Origin: Sphingomonas sp. Ant H11
GTDB lineage: Bacteria > Pseudomonadota > Alphaproteobacteria > Sphingomonadales > Sphingomonadaceae
Direction of reading: 5' to 3'
NCBI RefSeq assembly: GCF_000797515.1
Contig: NZ_JSBN01000031.1
Coordinates: 1-64,000, forward strand
DNA: 64,000 bases
Shown piece by piece: positions 63,862 to 64,000 of the stretch (position 1 is its first letter; the number at the start of each line of letters is the position of its first letter). The translations under genes were made by a program, and so were the position numbers. The notes beneath the pieces were generated by a model. That model was not told where the DNA came from and did not search any database. It worked only from the letters and a program-made list of their open reading frames with translations.

Positions 63862-63939
63862 CAGTCCGGGTCCATCCGGGTTTTGTTCGAATCCCGGGCC
63901 CTCCGCCGATTGGCTCAGTCCGGGTTTCCGTCCGGGTTT
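63862..63939. repeat. TCCGGGT direct repeats flanking the attachment site
   Basis: TCCGGGT occurs four times (63865, 63875, 63919 and 63931), in two pairs each introduced by CAGTCCGGGT. One pair lies on each side of the tRNA-like core. This is the arrangement expected of integrase arm-binding sites. Confidence 0.5.
63885..63907 (+). other. Putative ICE attachment site (tRNA 3'-end fragment)
   Basis: GTTCGAATCCCGGGCCCTCCGCC looks like a T-loop (TTCGAAT), T-stem 3' strand (CCCGG), a 7-base acceptor 3' strand (GCCCTCC) and the start of the tail, as in a tRNA-Ser gene end. No 5' part of a tRNA precedes it, so this would be the duplicated fragment at one element end. The full tRNA gene would lie at the other end, outside the window. 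Confidence 0.5.
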
Positions 63940-64000
63940 GAGTCGCGGATTGGCGCGATCCGCTCCGAACCGCTGCGACCCGAAAAATCCGATTGGACTT

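Noticed and set aside
1..64000. CRISPR arrays and rRNA genes
   Set aside because: I saw no regularly spaced direct repeats with spacers and no rRNA signature sequence. The only tRNA-like sequence is the 3' fragment at 63885.

Overview
The window is GC-rich (roughly 65%) alphaproteobacterial DNA, most like a sphingomonad (Sphingomonas/Sphingopyxis group, order Sphingomonadales). The clues are TonB-dependent receptors of the Xanthomonas-Caulobacter type paired with flavin-dependent halogenase-like genes, a SapC/cupin pair beside a receptor, dense ATGA-overlapping operons, and a Tn4371/RP4-like trb conjugation cluster of the kind common in this order. The genus is inferred from gene families only.

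Positions 1-11862 (+) are an alpha-glucan locus: a TonB-dependent receptor (5' end outside the window), then a tightly overlapped run of halogenase 1, a secreted GH13, a cytoplasmic-type GH13 alpha-glucosidase, halogenase 2 and a secreted GH31. Positions 11879-34915 are a hemicellulose/pectin side-chain locus: GH95, an alpha/beta-hydrolase esterase, a small secreted protein, GH43, a FadR-type GntR regulator, GH27, a CE1-type esterase, a cupin-like protein, SapC, a second receptor, halogenase 3, a GH3 with a PA14 insert, GH51 and a sialate-O-acetylesterase-like (CE20-type) enzyme. Likely substrates are arabinoxylan, xyloglucan or arabinan: the receptor imports oligosaccharides across the outer membrane, secreted esterases and glycosidases strip side chains, and the GntR protein is the probable sensor-repressor. 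A short motif (GTCYGWNTA) recurs in four intergenic regions of this locus and is a candidate operator. A LacI-type operator also precedes the second receptor.

Positions 35054-42471 hold a YHS/HMBD-type P1B ATPase, an unrecognised membrane protein, a third TonB-dependent receptor and a small secreted protein. Positions 42547-46008 are an IS3-family element whose transposase gene is interrupted by a complete group II intron (43031-45255). The IS has cut off the 3' part of a NERD-plus-protein-kinase gene of a type found in phage-defence loci. A Fic protein with a palindromic upstream region and a nucleotidyltransferase-HEPN fusion follow. From 50564 rightward lies a conjugative type IV secretion operon (traG, copG, trbBCDEJLFGI, a DUF2274 gene, alpA). 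It ends with an oppositely oriented tyrosine integrase and, just beyond its start, a tRNA 3'-end-like attachment site flanked by TCCGGGT repeats. This is the right end of an integrative and conjugative element (ICE). No relaxase, traF, repA or parA is visible on its left side.

A striking technical point is that 16 single-base frameshifts break otherwise well-preserved genes, about half as one extra base in a homopolymer and half as one missing base. They look more like uncorrected sequencing errors than real pseudogenes. Coordinates below therefore span the reconstructed genes.
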